Source of the DNA: a virus
Strand: one strand, 5' to 3'
IMG/VR virus record: IMGVR_UViG_3300042860_000924
Location: 1 to 55,595 of that record
Length of the DNA stretch: 55,595 nucleotides
Shown here in pieces: positions 12,001 through 17,586 of this stretch (positions within the stretch are counted from its first letter, which is position 1; each line of letters begins with the position of its first letter). Below the pieces are notes generated by a model. The model made no database searches and was not told the DNA's origin. It was given only the letters and a program-made list of their open reading frames with translations. The position numbers were made by a program, and so were the translations under genes.

Positions 12001-12343
12001 GTAATGAAGCAGCTGTTACTAAATCATTATTCTCAGAAGCCTTCTGCATACGATCCTGTAAATCATAAATCTCCTCCATCTGCTTCATCTTGTTGTAGTT
12101 AAGATTACGCAGTTGAGTTTTTGATGATCCAGTATTTATACTAGCCATAGCATTTAAGAATGTATTGAGAGTATTATCCTGTGACCAGCTATCTTGAATT
12201 AAACCTGGGTCTGTAGTAAATCCTTCAGGTGAAGGTCCTGAATAATACGGTACATTGTTAGTTGCTTGCATTGCATCAAGTGTATTATTTACACCTGTCT
12301 GCGTTTGTCCTGTTAATAAGTATTTTAATACTTCTGGTCTCAT
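1..12343 (-). CDS. Giant multidomain ejected (polyvalent-type) protein: helicase plus zincin domains, C-terminus outside window
   Basis: One uninterrupted minus-strand frame of at least 4,114 codons, open at the left edge. The ATG overlaps the previous stop (ATGA). Seen: a coiled N-terminus; a Gly/Ala-rich hydrophobic stretch at about residues 200-258; an SF1 helicase domain at about 1190-1510, with Walker A GYAGSGKT (1220-1227), a DEAG Walker B near 1288, GDPTQLSTL near 1324 and a motif VI-like ATSRAKNLVV near 1488; two repeat-bounded cassettes (2279-2526); and zincin motif HEAFH (2644-2648) followed by EEWLAD as a possible third-ligand helix. The rest is mostly helical and unrecognised. In crAss-like phages this position carries giant virion RNA-polymerase/ejection proteins. 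No double-psi-barrel polymerase motif was identified here; it may lie in the missing C-terminus. Likely packaged and injected with DNA (inference). Start is certain; helicase and protease calls are strong. Confidence 0.88.
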   Translation of the reverse strand, partial: MRPEVLKYLLTGQTQTGVNNTLDAMQATNNVPYYSGPSPEGFTTDPGLIQDSWSQDNTLNTFLNAMASINTGSSKTQLRNLNYNKMKQMEEIYDLQDRMQKASENNDLVTAASLQDELSRAKQKAQEFDQETATKTMELEEDIKYGSGLTGLIAGGEEDIARRNKDIDLEFKLLSDMFQRDANTSAFNAFKYEFGKDFGSSFGTLGATVAAAFTPKLIKAAIARLVTAEAAGSMAPGIGNAVAAGATLAVLAGDLAVQWKARVQETEAEENDAYEEAVSLLTQDYMLKNNIQDMAELEDPKHQRELNKLSMKAHEELEGLRTKNMGLMFGDVLQSILAVTPFTKVGNIALGTNRWMRTGLKIGALTLNTNMEMNEEGSQWLFTRQYLDKVLGKDTTGLKDTTNYKDDSFLGLLSQASQLASDRFEVEKAIFGNGNSSLYTNSEFISAVNAGALAAGPMMTLPQAASIISDHYGYAKAKSYLGRAAKEQANGEYLRFKYDTYAKYIDNDKEDYFIDSIRSLSKIEGSNITPADAEKEVLRFKKAKAEFNKIDDTQYIFNLIEKYDFRGISKDDRKRAIKNSLMIGEYTEQIADLFSLKNDEINPYRAIIDEPTDNEARTKLLSKRKKLFDSLLDPEKAKNLNLNEIYDDLDIPIILKERAIARLLKENERIASGEFSKETRENNKLARLGTEAQKSGLSYKYGDQYVKNSNMVGMDNSVKGEKEYIEFLEDLEETSLLRDTDKRSNVQRMLDLEVLPQEILAYAEQVKAPITKEQNDEIVKRIGLKASEVFNKASEVEDSLGDKNKITTIDELNDLMDSAYIEDPDYYQKLKALREEYTDALKLQDRLQEANLIREPKGISTSKVDKEITFVWDRFLKEMVGEVDKANTDSDYLDDSVIAALEKKLKWLKEVLIEEKQLYTNPDKKISVELKNAIEQLEQDLANARKAIRARLADKELAQEESYTIATTNTLIPMGITYTPSTDKDAVVKFNLPLTDAIKDALKIFIDSVLVQDATGKYYLHHSYAIAMNEFVYSSMTDPNDPVKYWNQLIDFRNAKIDDLYLYCKTKFEDLNLYGTPFHLDKALLAKDPETFLTQYLLSVYRSTFLDISHPISQYINTKDITIINKASDDSLINPEDGTESTQQIADLRNLFYMLNVVKNIPGNYNNPAVNTKDMLLSEVNLFSTITEYIPTKQQLVTLRELVNWYKGNPLTGPVAVVLGYAGSGKTQVVTKLLLKLLNIDSTKIVSLAPTKSSNKNLAIALGKSDPNDANPLETFLNTDSQVLADSPIIIIDEAGLLSDEQLDKINRKILEAQAINPAVKVVMMGDPTQLSTLTIPPFIAQPIGEYPSKEFMSPLTITYRTDDIDIIRTQKEYRNKVSVVDKVTTALTSDKANGSFGVNSKVDLYNMLIANRGKGRHQLVIVNSAKEVQEVTKELADLGVTNVDVLEIHEAQSHTVDEVYVMLTPTGKLAPRHDGTVAMFNKAMYVATSRAKNLVVIHSPTTKFTNDNKTLIAAEQRKAPTKDEISNFVGELQKQYDNISNSNLNANLKAAVVKPAANDPAQTNSANPTNPKPADPDNEGIVADDDMDQDNDTVDLAREELNKPEDFPIENTQEPQVIINTHNLKYPQYFSIKDKDKKITTGSQVQYVKYWDKANNRAGLAIIAQGADGSWYLIGVIGKDDINEIGKYKLPKEVVDAITSPEFQTRDADDIEWSEFKGKEGKLTTDLGDKNPPLLVGQIGNATPKFFKWGPLKDFREFLDTMYVKIMSTYYSDSGNLESFNPIDDKYNWELKIYNNAEIIKQGLNPRVVRPGVPYQVIKITHKSGKEEVLYVPLTTRRLNLNLDSSVNELRGFLNNIKDIHKILSVLDGDTKIRWGGLKVVPGYDYVNKSTGKTIGRTQAEIFSKLLNPKSEISKKVIEELTRKGVDIATYNNLIKSIRTGLFNPLALHEYGYDPNNAVINDEGTDEDFMSKYFITGDKGSRRAVEGPVKLGENSYTAHPTLKGFYLIEKGNKGLKVWRKVYNFKGLHIKIDIPVDKDLATGKERMPVYEIHSQEFIDQNGGKRNYKRILDGGTKVESGIIHNMDIDPSQYVEELVIDGLINERGNHGPAAKAFDSIARANSSVFIGDKRIYLRQTKQEYKDGVATGHKYFSGLNLLYNPGNGTKAHYIHSHRPTKGEPSAVTVVEELDPITEEVLDALVGDNAFDNNGDSMVNSGFGLRLPMHTKTVNRFPTETEQGYKQRIQDDLIDDFETSLMGIEPTSITINNVKPPIKETQPIESKKADIERRRQEELIKEVRGYDYEIKYRPDVAARYDKALQNWIDIADITIEGRKKGLYSNPEANKGYVDSREENIEAKRKYLEINAKYDAELAALEGGVSTDAKADIEKRRQEISSFFNKNDYTTEVTLENDEYTLKVYDKKSTFSNVPIFKFQGNIIDIDGKKYINVYEVSTKKEYQNKKIATNSYKYILENLPSGVKGLYSFSEMRKGVMVPNIYKTLSKDYTVTTDSKGNILVNYDAELAALEQSIPNDVAHVPQDPRPANDFAADGNDIDLSWDDDTDSFDWTVRDTTTPTNWVTPSLVRQAASEIFGKDFASDPDKLLFLSKAEMIRRFGKDVWGRYEKGVIYLMTNAQGEASIDVLRHEAFHRVTHAYFNAEQRKEIYKLAIQANPLLKDKTNRDIEEWLADSFMSYLRQPNFVSRLLHSFFRKIKSIFNIQLSAQDKIESFFDRIQKGNFTYETANEAVEGTGLNKLLIHAWFGTPERQYKDSADNYNLAQVAILKSLASKISPDSPRNDQSNGIAMSIRTGANGKVYYNGATMTPEDAKFAVYADLKDQFNNLKDKAPIWLKILVGGITEKEVKRANMIYNNVYDYLVQSTDSINLDNSDETFGDDPSLKDEIEESWRINYESQLLASVKNLMSALFIKQYDAEGNVLLKEYIPRRTVFYISLKLLKGIENFDMNAIQAMSLNATKLGWKDDSGDPKVGRVYDFLVDIIRRAENDKYTSEVTTEVKNGVSRLRYKKAFLPSNLKITQRGFKDGGLYYNNNLVVGTIKGVDYKFTRRDANGVKDANANNYIKRLVAMTLALDEPLLFDIQGQLVPSNKFTEQQLANMYATLLAREEARNLSAGIQAGISSLVERHPYMGLTDVILEEAEDPNSREKPIVTLKTRYIPNSVLGGEQAVKLSIEDGILSVLRDDPQGAIIRQAQSLLELVNKSTDVKANKISTNRETVSKVFNMLGLGKFKIFNLTPIQNEIIINALNGILNNIIGFVDKKESLEAIEDALANDNNNRIKEIMDTLAISQGFGENSRYLDSKNRSSYKFVKGSFLTRMFEKFRRNLDETGETGFKRPDHIDPESIGYKLYYKYNPFLRSKGRVIRELITQEALKQRYKNNVMFEDADTATPYKNEGISGWVVRTLVFGFYSTMLKSDKNPTYIQSPYTPSNKPQNMSFRIPASNIKTMREDIKSAILQQVERYRWYETLAKDHNIFIKGIPLKVQVLENGTYKYVWTGKLKGGFTYLADNKVLDQESLERVVDKVIDDLDTRAYKFYERIVNNNALVAKLKRGLGDKNYIEPYEAKSFISYLERVGLLDDAKIDSLTKIFNKNYKYNASSKYSPEIDREYNLNLYIIIAEAFKQNYVNGHFLNQFQMSDRSLYANPTTQVKRASGGISPGDSPKVDTSKSGNGMVDNFNIIVASDQHAVFNIYTDVAKAYNGLYGLQIDKTDAQMYYLPKWKEELEKGYGYEYGIKGVLKPVLYFIDKYGVTRFSKNSGIELSDSLCARFPELADLRKDMEDNNIMEFHHSSAFKVGAPARLLKNGESISDHIATTTRQNGNGIINVPSKYYSIQSNPASSEGDVTNFSQLTYFLNVNKLNTEATKMVYDIDALIMRTNFNAYLRKLGKYVGNKFEINEDKVRNVLAEAVSGMAGYERFEEFIRAKDGRGNYLISLNFPALRNRVEISLMSGAANNSVKSIVGSGNKLVLQADRGVSVFRIGGQVKLFNDLTESEKKSFDAFKLLPYHVKEVLKLKVNSYYLNNNSYTHWESHKDMTMEYTALSDSEKELIDTLNTDRMLIPTRLNMVSDNSTMDGRIAEVIAPAWWKQYMKAKGSEVD
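4766..4798 (-). repeat. Cassette-boundary repeat, copy 2 (encodes YDAELAALE)
   Basis: This 33-nt stretch inside the giant gene matches 5216-5248 with about three mismatches and encodes NYDAELAALE. It closes the second cassette on its C-terminal side. Confidence 0.8.
5167..5194 (-). repeat. Cassette-boundary repeat, copy 2 (encodes ADIEKRRQE)
   Basis: This 28-nt stretch differs at one base from 5470-5497. It encodes the lysine/arginine-rich ADIEKRRQE segment that opens the second cassette. Confidence 0.85.
5216..5248 (-). repeat. Cassette-boundary repeat, copy 1 (encodes YDAELAALE)
   Basis: This 33-nt stretch encodes KYDAELAALE and closes the first cassette. Its partner is at 4766-4798. Confidence 0.8.
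5470..5497 (-). repeat. Cassette-boundary repeat, copy 1 (encodes ADIERRRQE)
   Basis: This stretch is 27/28 identical to 5167-5194 and encodes ADIERRRQE, opening the first cassette. The region between the outermost repeats is visibly more AT-rich than its surroundings. Confidence 0.85.
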
Positions 12344-12912
12344 TTATTGAATGTGTTTGCGAATTGTGTTAGGTAATCTAATACAGTAGAGTTCTTATAA
12401 ACTTTACCATACCGTTTTAAATAAGCTTGATTTAAAGCTTGTTGTGCTGTACTATGTGCTTCAATGTCTCCTAAGTTATTACGCTTAGCGCTTTGATAAG
12501 CTTGTAGGTATAAGTTAGTATCAGGTAATCCTAAGAAGTGTTCCATAGCCATATAGACTTCATCACTAGCTCCAGGAAACTTAGATTTTAATGTTGGTAC
12601 ATTCTTACTATATGAATCGAATAAGTAATCCATATATTGTTCCTGAGCTACATTATTTTTCAAATAATCTTCCTCCTTCTTTACACCAGTTATTTTAGCT
12701 ATAGCATCAGAATGCGCTTTCCATAATACTTGGTATTTTCCACGAGCACTACTGTTAGGATTAACTGCAGCATAGTTATTATTAGTTCCTTCTGGAACTG
12801 TTAGGGCAGACTTGAACTTATCTCTTATCGTATTCCCCCCAGTGGATTGCCCTGCTGTCCCTGAGGTTGAGTGGGGTTTCCAGATATACCATCTACAATT
12901 TCTGCAGGCCAT
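12340..12912 (-). CDS. Virion-associated peptidoglycan hydrolase-like domain, probably a frameshift extension of the upstream gene
   Basis: The last ~164 residues form a recognisable domain: VPEGTNNNYAAVNPNSSARG then KYQVLWKAH, like the E...NPNS..GKYQ core of phage lytic transglycosylase/lysozyme-type domains. Its role would be local cell-wall opening during DNA entry. The only upstream ATG (12912) lies inside the preceding gene, and its first ~26 residues look like an out-of-frame shadow of that gene. The next in-frame ATG falls inside the domain. A GGGGGGA heptamer sits where the upstream protein ends, so the domain is probably made as its -1 frameshift C-terminus (about 924 residues in all). 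A non-ATG start or a homopolymer sequencing error are alternatives. The stop overlaps the giant gene's start. Confidence 0.7.
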   Translation of the reverse strand: MACRNCRWYIWKPHSTSGTAGQSTGGNTIRDKFKSALTVPEGTNNNYAAVNPNSSARGKYQVLWKAHSDAIAKITGVKKEEDYLKNNVAQEQYMDYLFDSYSKNVPTLKSKFPGASDEVYMAMEHFLGLPDTNLYLQAYQSAKRNNLGDIEAHSTAQQALNQAYLKRYGKVYKNSTVLDYLTQFANTFNK

Positions 12913-15113
12913 CCAGAGGCTATACCCTCACGTATTAATATATTCAATCTAGCAAGTCCTTTGTAATCATTAGACTCTTTGTATTGCTTTAACAAAGGTA
13001 ACAATACATTAGATACTGCTTTAGGAGTACGCTTGTTATTCAATACATTCTGCATAGTTAAACTAATTGCTGTAGCAGCACCTTTAGTTTTAGCTATGTT
13101 GTCAGCTACCCTAGTCTCATTTAACTGCATAAGTACTTCTGGGTATTGACTATTCCAAGCATCCTGATTAGCATCATATGTAGAACCAACACCAGCAGCT
13201 TGCCTATTAAAGCTTTGAGCTTTTATAGGAGTATTAATCTGTTCAGGTAAATAGTATTGTAAACTAAATGAACTACCACCCCTAGTTCCAGGATTAACTT
13301 TCATTATCTTACTACCTATATCTTCCCAGAATTCTCCAAAGGAACCGTAAGTACCACTATCTAATGGTGACATATCAAACATATCTGGAGCTACTCTTTC
13401 CATGTAGTTTACAAAGTTTTCTTCTGCAGATAATACTTCTTTACCATCATCTGTAACTGTTGGTCCGAATGTAATATAACCCTTAATGAATCTCTTATCA
13501 TCTACACTAACTACATTCTTTTCTCCTGTAGCTACTCTAAATGGAGCTTCACCAGAATTCATTATCTTATAACCCATCTTGCTTCTAACTTCCTGAATCA
13601 TTTCTTCTTCAGTCATCTTAGCAGATTTATCTAATTGAGCTTTTAATAACTTATTATTTAAAGCTACAACATCACTAGGCTTAGTAATAACTTCACCCAT
13701 CTCTAATGCAGCATTTTGTATAGCTAACCATTCAGGCGATGATGTATCAAGATTAGCTACACTAGCAGCTAACTCATCTGTAGCAGCTTTATATTCCTTA
13801 GTCATGTTTACATAGAATTCTGTAAAGTTTTTATCAGTCATACCAGAAGGTAAGTCTAATATAGAACTAAAGAAGTTACGCTTCTCTACACTATAGTTAT
13901 TATCATCGAATAAGTGGAATGCTCTATTTTGTATTCTAGCTTGTTTAAGTTTCTCACTTAAAGTATACATAGTTTTTATAGGGGCACTTAAACCAAGCTT
14001 AGCCATATTCTCTTCTTGTACAGTATTGTAATTAGCTTCTTTAACTTCTTGCTCATTAGTTAATCCCCTATTACCAAATTGTGTTATACCTTGATCTGTA
14101 GCATCAACAATTACTGTACCATTAGCTTGTAATTGTAACCCATTGAATGCAGCAAAGTCTTTAGGAGTAACTTGGTCAGAAGCAACATAAGCATTAACAG
14201 GAGCTTGCATTTGTGGTTTATCAGTTTTACCATCACTAGAACTAGCTAATCCTTTAGCTATGTTAACCTTACTATTTATTTGCTCAGCACCTGTAAGCAT
14301 AATCATAGCTTTAGCTTGTTCGTAGGGAGTTAACTCATACATAGCTTTACCATCAAAGTAAGTCTTACCACCTAATTGCGATAGTACATCATCAGGTACA
14401 GTACCTAATAGTTCCCTATCACCACTGATAAAATCATTAAAGTTTTCAGACTGCATATAGTTTACAGCACCAGTATTAGCTTTCTCTTCTAAGTCAGCTA
14501 TAGTCTTACCGAACTCTGTAGTGAATGCTCCAGTTGTTGGGTCTATCATAGCTTGTGGATTAATAGCGCTACCAACCCATTTGTTTAATAACTTACCTTC
14601 TATATGTGTACCCCAGTTTTGAGTAAACTTATAATTCATATTAGCTTCCCAAGGATCTTGACTACGTGAGTCTACATCTTGTGGATTAAATTGTAACCAA
14701 GGTAACAACTTATTATCAGCCCTGAAGTCAGGGTCCATCATCTTAGATGCTAAAGCTGTATTGTTAGCTTTGTATAAATCAGCTAAGCTAGTCATACGAT
14801 CTAACAGAGGTTTACTCTCTGATACAAAGTTATTTATAGCCATAGAGTATTTAGTAGGATTCATATCAGGATCAGTAATTAACTGATTCTGTAACTCCTT
14901 ATACTTAGATCTAATAGCTGGTAAATTACCTAACTCATCTTGACTTTGAGGTACAGTTCTAACATTCTTAAATATGTCAGATACTTCCTGATCTGATTCT
15001 GCCCTAGCTTTATCCCAACGTTGTTGTGTCATATCAGCTGCTTTTAATATCAGCTCATATGGTAATACACCTGGGTTCCATTCTGGTGCTTTATCGTATC
15101 TATTTATTCCCAT
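12825..15113 (-). CDS. Large internal/cargo-like virion protein
   Basis: A 762-residue soluble, mostly helical and charged protein without membrane segments, beginning MGINRYDKAPEWNPGV. It ends in a Pro/Gln/Gly-rich linker (PTQPQGQQGNPLGG) and a stop just after a G6 run. It lies between another large virion protein and the giant ejected protein, where crAss-like phages keep cargo proteins stored in the tail/capsid and injected with the genome. The linker-like end and the adjacent hydrolase domain in the -1 frame suggest a longer frameshifted form. No enzymatic motif was recognised; function is inferred from position and style. Confidence 0.72.
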   Translation of the reverse strand: MGINRYDKAPEWNPGVLPYELILKAADMTQQRWDKARAESDQEVSDIFKNVRTVPQSQDELGNLPAIRSKYKELQNQLITDPDMNPTKYSMAINNFVSESKPLLDRMTSLADLYKANNTALASKMMDPDFRADNKLLPWLQFNPQDVDSRSQDPWEANMNYKFTQNWGTHIEGKLLNKWVGSAINPQAMIDPTTGAFTTEFGKTIADLEEKANTGAVNYMQSENFNDFISGDRELLGTVPDDVLSQLGGKTYFDGKAMYELTPYEQAKAMIMLTGAEQINSKVNIAKGLASSSDGKTDKPQMQAPVNAYVASDQVTPKDFAAFNGLQLQANGTVIVDATDQGITQFGNRGLTNEQEVKEANYNTVQEENMAKLGLSAPIKTMYTLSEKLKQARIQNRAFHLFDDNNYSVEKRNFFSSILDLPSGMTDKNFTEFYVNMTKEYKAATDELAASVANLDTSSPEWLAIQNAALEMGEVITKPSDVVALNNKLLKAQLDKSAKMTEEEMIQEVRSKMGYKIMNSGEAPFRVATGEKNVVSVDDKRFIKGYITFGPTVTDDGKEVLSAEENFVNYMERVAPDMFDMSPLDSGTYGSFGEFWEDIGSKIMKVNPGTRGGSSFSLQYYLPEQINTPIKAQSFNRQAAGVGSTYDANQDAWNSQYPEVLMQLNETRVADNIAKTKGAATAISLTMQNVLNNKRTPKAVSNVLLPLLKQYKESNDYKGLARLNILIREGIASGWPAEIVDGISGNPTQPQGQQGNPLGGIR
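12834..12840 (-). promoter_or_regulatory. Candidate -1 ribosomal frameshift site GGGGGGA
   Basis: On the minus strand the zero-frame codons are CTG GGG GGA ATA CGA TAA. G-GGG-GGA fits the X XXY YYZ slippery pattern. A one-base backward slip continues into the hydrolase frame, bypassing the TAA at 12825-12827. Confidence 0.55.
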
Positions 15114-15122
15114 ATCTTCTTC

Positions 15123-17585
15123 TTATTTTGAATAACCATTCTTCTTCAACCATGCCTGAAACTGTGGGTTATCACCCATCATTGGTAAGGCTTCAAAGAA
15201 AGCATTATCATATCTCTTTTGATTACCATACTTACTAAAGTCATTAATACCTTCCATAAGCATGTTACGTTTAGCAGACTTATTCATATCATTCATATCT
15301 CTAATCTTTAATCCTGTTTGAGAATTAAATATTCTAGACTGTTGATTAAACTGATCTGTGTTCATTATAGATGTAGCATTAGCTCTATCTGTTTCTTGTC
15401 TAGCTCCCCACTTCTGTTTCATTGAGTTAACTGTCATGTTAACCATCGAAGCTGGTGAAGAGTTGATTCTACGAAGTGAAGCTAACCCAGCATTAGTAGC
15501 ATCGTTAATCATCATCTGACTAGCCTTATCATCTATTAAGCTAGGCTTTAAGTTAGTAGGTACAGTATAGTCAGAGGCATTTATATTCTCTACCCTATCA
15601 AACAACCCTCTACCAACCTTAGCTGCAGGACTAAGTAACCCTAAGATCTCTGGAGCTTTAGAAGCTAAAGAACTCCACTTAAATCCATTACCACCACCTG
15701 TACCCTTAGCCATATCAGCTTGCATTTGATCTGGTGATAATATACTAGTCCAATTTTTTAATGAGGTACTAGCCCAACCATCTTCAGCCATAGGTATACC
15801 TGATTTTCTCTCCTTAGCTTTCTGCTTAGATATCAAAGACATAATCATCATTTGACGATCTCTCCTATTAGAGTTTTTGAAATCAACTGATTTCTTTTTA
15901 GGTATAATAGCATCACCTTCATTTACAGTAACTGTACTTGATGGGTCCATACCGTTAGTTGGGTGTGGATTAAATGGTGCGTAATTCTGTAATACATTAC
16001 CTAAGAGATCAACTCTAAGTTCTCCCTTCTTCATGTCTTGTATGGTTCCAATTTGTTTCCTAGAACCTTCTATATTAATTTGTGTTTTCATTGCTTGTCC
16101 ACCATGTTTAAATGTGTTTGGGTTAACATTTCCCTCAAGAGCAGATCTACCAGCGCTATATGCAGCACCAGCTAATGGTCCACCTACAGCACTAAGAACT
16201 AGCGGGGCTACTATCTCAGATACTTTACTACTTAATTGTGCTGCCTTATTAAATTGATTAGCACCAAGTTTAGTTGAGTATGTATCAGAATTTATTACAT
16301 TGTCTAAACCAACCACAGCTAAAGCAGTATCTGCCAGACCTAAACCAGTGTCAGCTAAATAATTACCAAAACCTGTTTTATAATTTTTTGAACTATTTCT
16401 TTCTCTTGATGCTCTTGCACCCATACTAGCTAAAGAGTTAGCTCTAGCATCTCTAGTAGTTGAGTAGTCAACTAAACCACCAAAGTCATATTTTTTAGGA
16501 TAAATAGACTGAGTGTTAAGTCTATTCAAGAACTGGCGATCTAATCCCTCATTTTCTATAAACTGATAATTTGTAGGTCCTGCACTATTTCTTAAATAAG
16601 AAGATCTACGTGCATATATTTCTTTTTGTAATCTAGCTTTTATATTATCCAAATTATTAACATCTAAATCTTCCATAGTGCCATAATCAGATGTGCCTTG
16701 TTCAGTATTTTGAATACCTATAAGATTTCCTTTCTTATCATATATGCTTTCTACAGGATTAGCAAGCATGCTTTTTTCTTTAACAATTCCTCCACCACCA
16801 TACTTATTAATTGTAGCCCTATTCTTTACACCATCATTAAATCTATAACCCATCTTACGTAATTGTTCTGGGCTATAGTTCTGACCTGTTTGTGGAGCAT
16901 CTACCCATTCACCACGACTATCTAAGTATAATGGTAGTAACATACCTTTAGTACTCTTAGGAGTAGTCCCAATAGGTTCAGCACTAACATTAGTATTAGG
17001 CATACCACGCATAGGCATTTTTTTCATAGTTGGTGTAGTTGGGTGTTTAGGTGTAGATGGTTCTGGATCGTAAAATACTCCACCTGGTTGATGTCTAAAA
17101 TCATTACCACTACCTAACACAGCATCACCCATTATATTAGTATTACCTGTTTCAGGTTTTCTGTATACTACTGGTTGTACTGGTTTTGCATTGGAATAAT
17201 CTTGTATTTTAGCGACACTCTCATCAAAAACTATATTATCTTTTAAATAATTTATATAACCGCTGGGGTTTATATTAGGATCTACAAGTTGATTTAAATC
17301 CCCAGTACGAAATTGTTCTTTAGCTTTTTTTCTTTCAGCTTCTTTTTTTATACAAGCATAACAAATACTACCATCAGGATTTCTAGGATAGTCTTCTTTA
17401 TTTTTAATAAAATCATTAGATGAATATTTTTTATCTAATAAATTTTTTATTTTTACAAAATCGTTATACACATTTAAACTATCCTGATAAGCTTTAAGTC
17501 TAGGATCATTAGGGTCACTAGTATATATAGGTTCTACTGGTTTTGAAGTGTCACCACTGACACGCGCTCTATTTGTTCTTGGCAT
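15123..17585 (-). CDS. Cargo-like internal virion protein with hydrophobic segment
   Basis: An 820-residue protein, nine bases upstream of the next gene. The N-terminal ~150 residues are Lys-rich, from more AT-rich DNA than the rest, and contain a CYAC pair at about 75-78. The middle has Gly-rich KYGGGG and YDFGG motifs. A hydrophobic Ala/Gly-rich stretch around residues 400-480 (AVVGL, VAPLVLSAVGGPLAGAAY) could insert into or cross a membrane. The remainder is helical and polar. The position beside the tail stabilization gene and the giant ejected protein matches the cargo/ejection proteins of crAss-like phages. Role in ejection is inferred. Confidence 0.72.
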   Translation of the reverse strand: MPRTNRARVSGDTSKPVEPIYTSDPNDPRLKAYQDSLNVYNDFVKIKNLLDKKYSSNDFIKNKEDYPRNPDGSICYACIKKEAERKKAKEQFRTGDLNQLVDPNINPSGYINYLKDNIVFDESVAKIQDYSNAKPVQPVVYRKPETGNTNIMGDAVLGSGNDFRHQPGGVFYDPEPSTPKHPTTPTMKKMPMRGMPNTNVSAEPIGTTPKSTKGMLLPLYLDSRGEWVDAPQTGQNYSPEQLRKMGYRFNDGVKNRATINKYGGGGIVKEKSMLANPVESIYDKKGNLIGIQNTEQGTSDYGTMEDLDVNNLDNIKARLQKEIYARRSSYLRNSAGPTNYQFIENEGLDRQFLNRLNTQSIYPKKYDFGGLVDYSTTRDARANSLASMGARASRERNSSKNYKTGFGNYLADTGLGLADTALAVVGLDNVINSDTYSTKLGANQFNKAAQLSSKVSEIVAPLVLSAVGGPLAGAAYSAGRSALEGNVNPNTFKHGGQAMKTQINIEGSRKQIGTIQDMKKGELRVDLLGNVLQNYAPFNPHPTNGMDPSSTVTVNEGDAIIPKKKSVDFKNSNRRDRQMMIMSLISKQKAKERKSGIPMAEDGWASTSLKNWTSILSPDQMQADMAKGTGGGNGFKWSSLASKAPEILGLLSPAAKVGRGLFDRVENINASDYTVPTNLKPSLIDDKASQMMINDATNAGLASLRRINSSPASMVNMTVNSMKQKWGARQETDRANATSIMNTDQFNQQSRIFNSQTGLKIRDMNDMNKSAKRNMLMEGINDFSKYGNQKRYDNAFFEALPMMGDNPQFQAWLKKNGYSK

Positions 17586-17586
17586 A

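Noticed and set aside
1-12343. Several plus-strand open frames in the left 12 kb (for example 945-1151, 2472-2921, 8124-8405)
   Set aside because: They lie antisense to one continuous minus-strand frame that encodes recognisable helicase and protease motifs; their translations look like random Ser/Leu-rich text.
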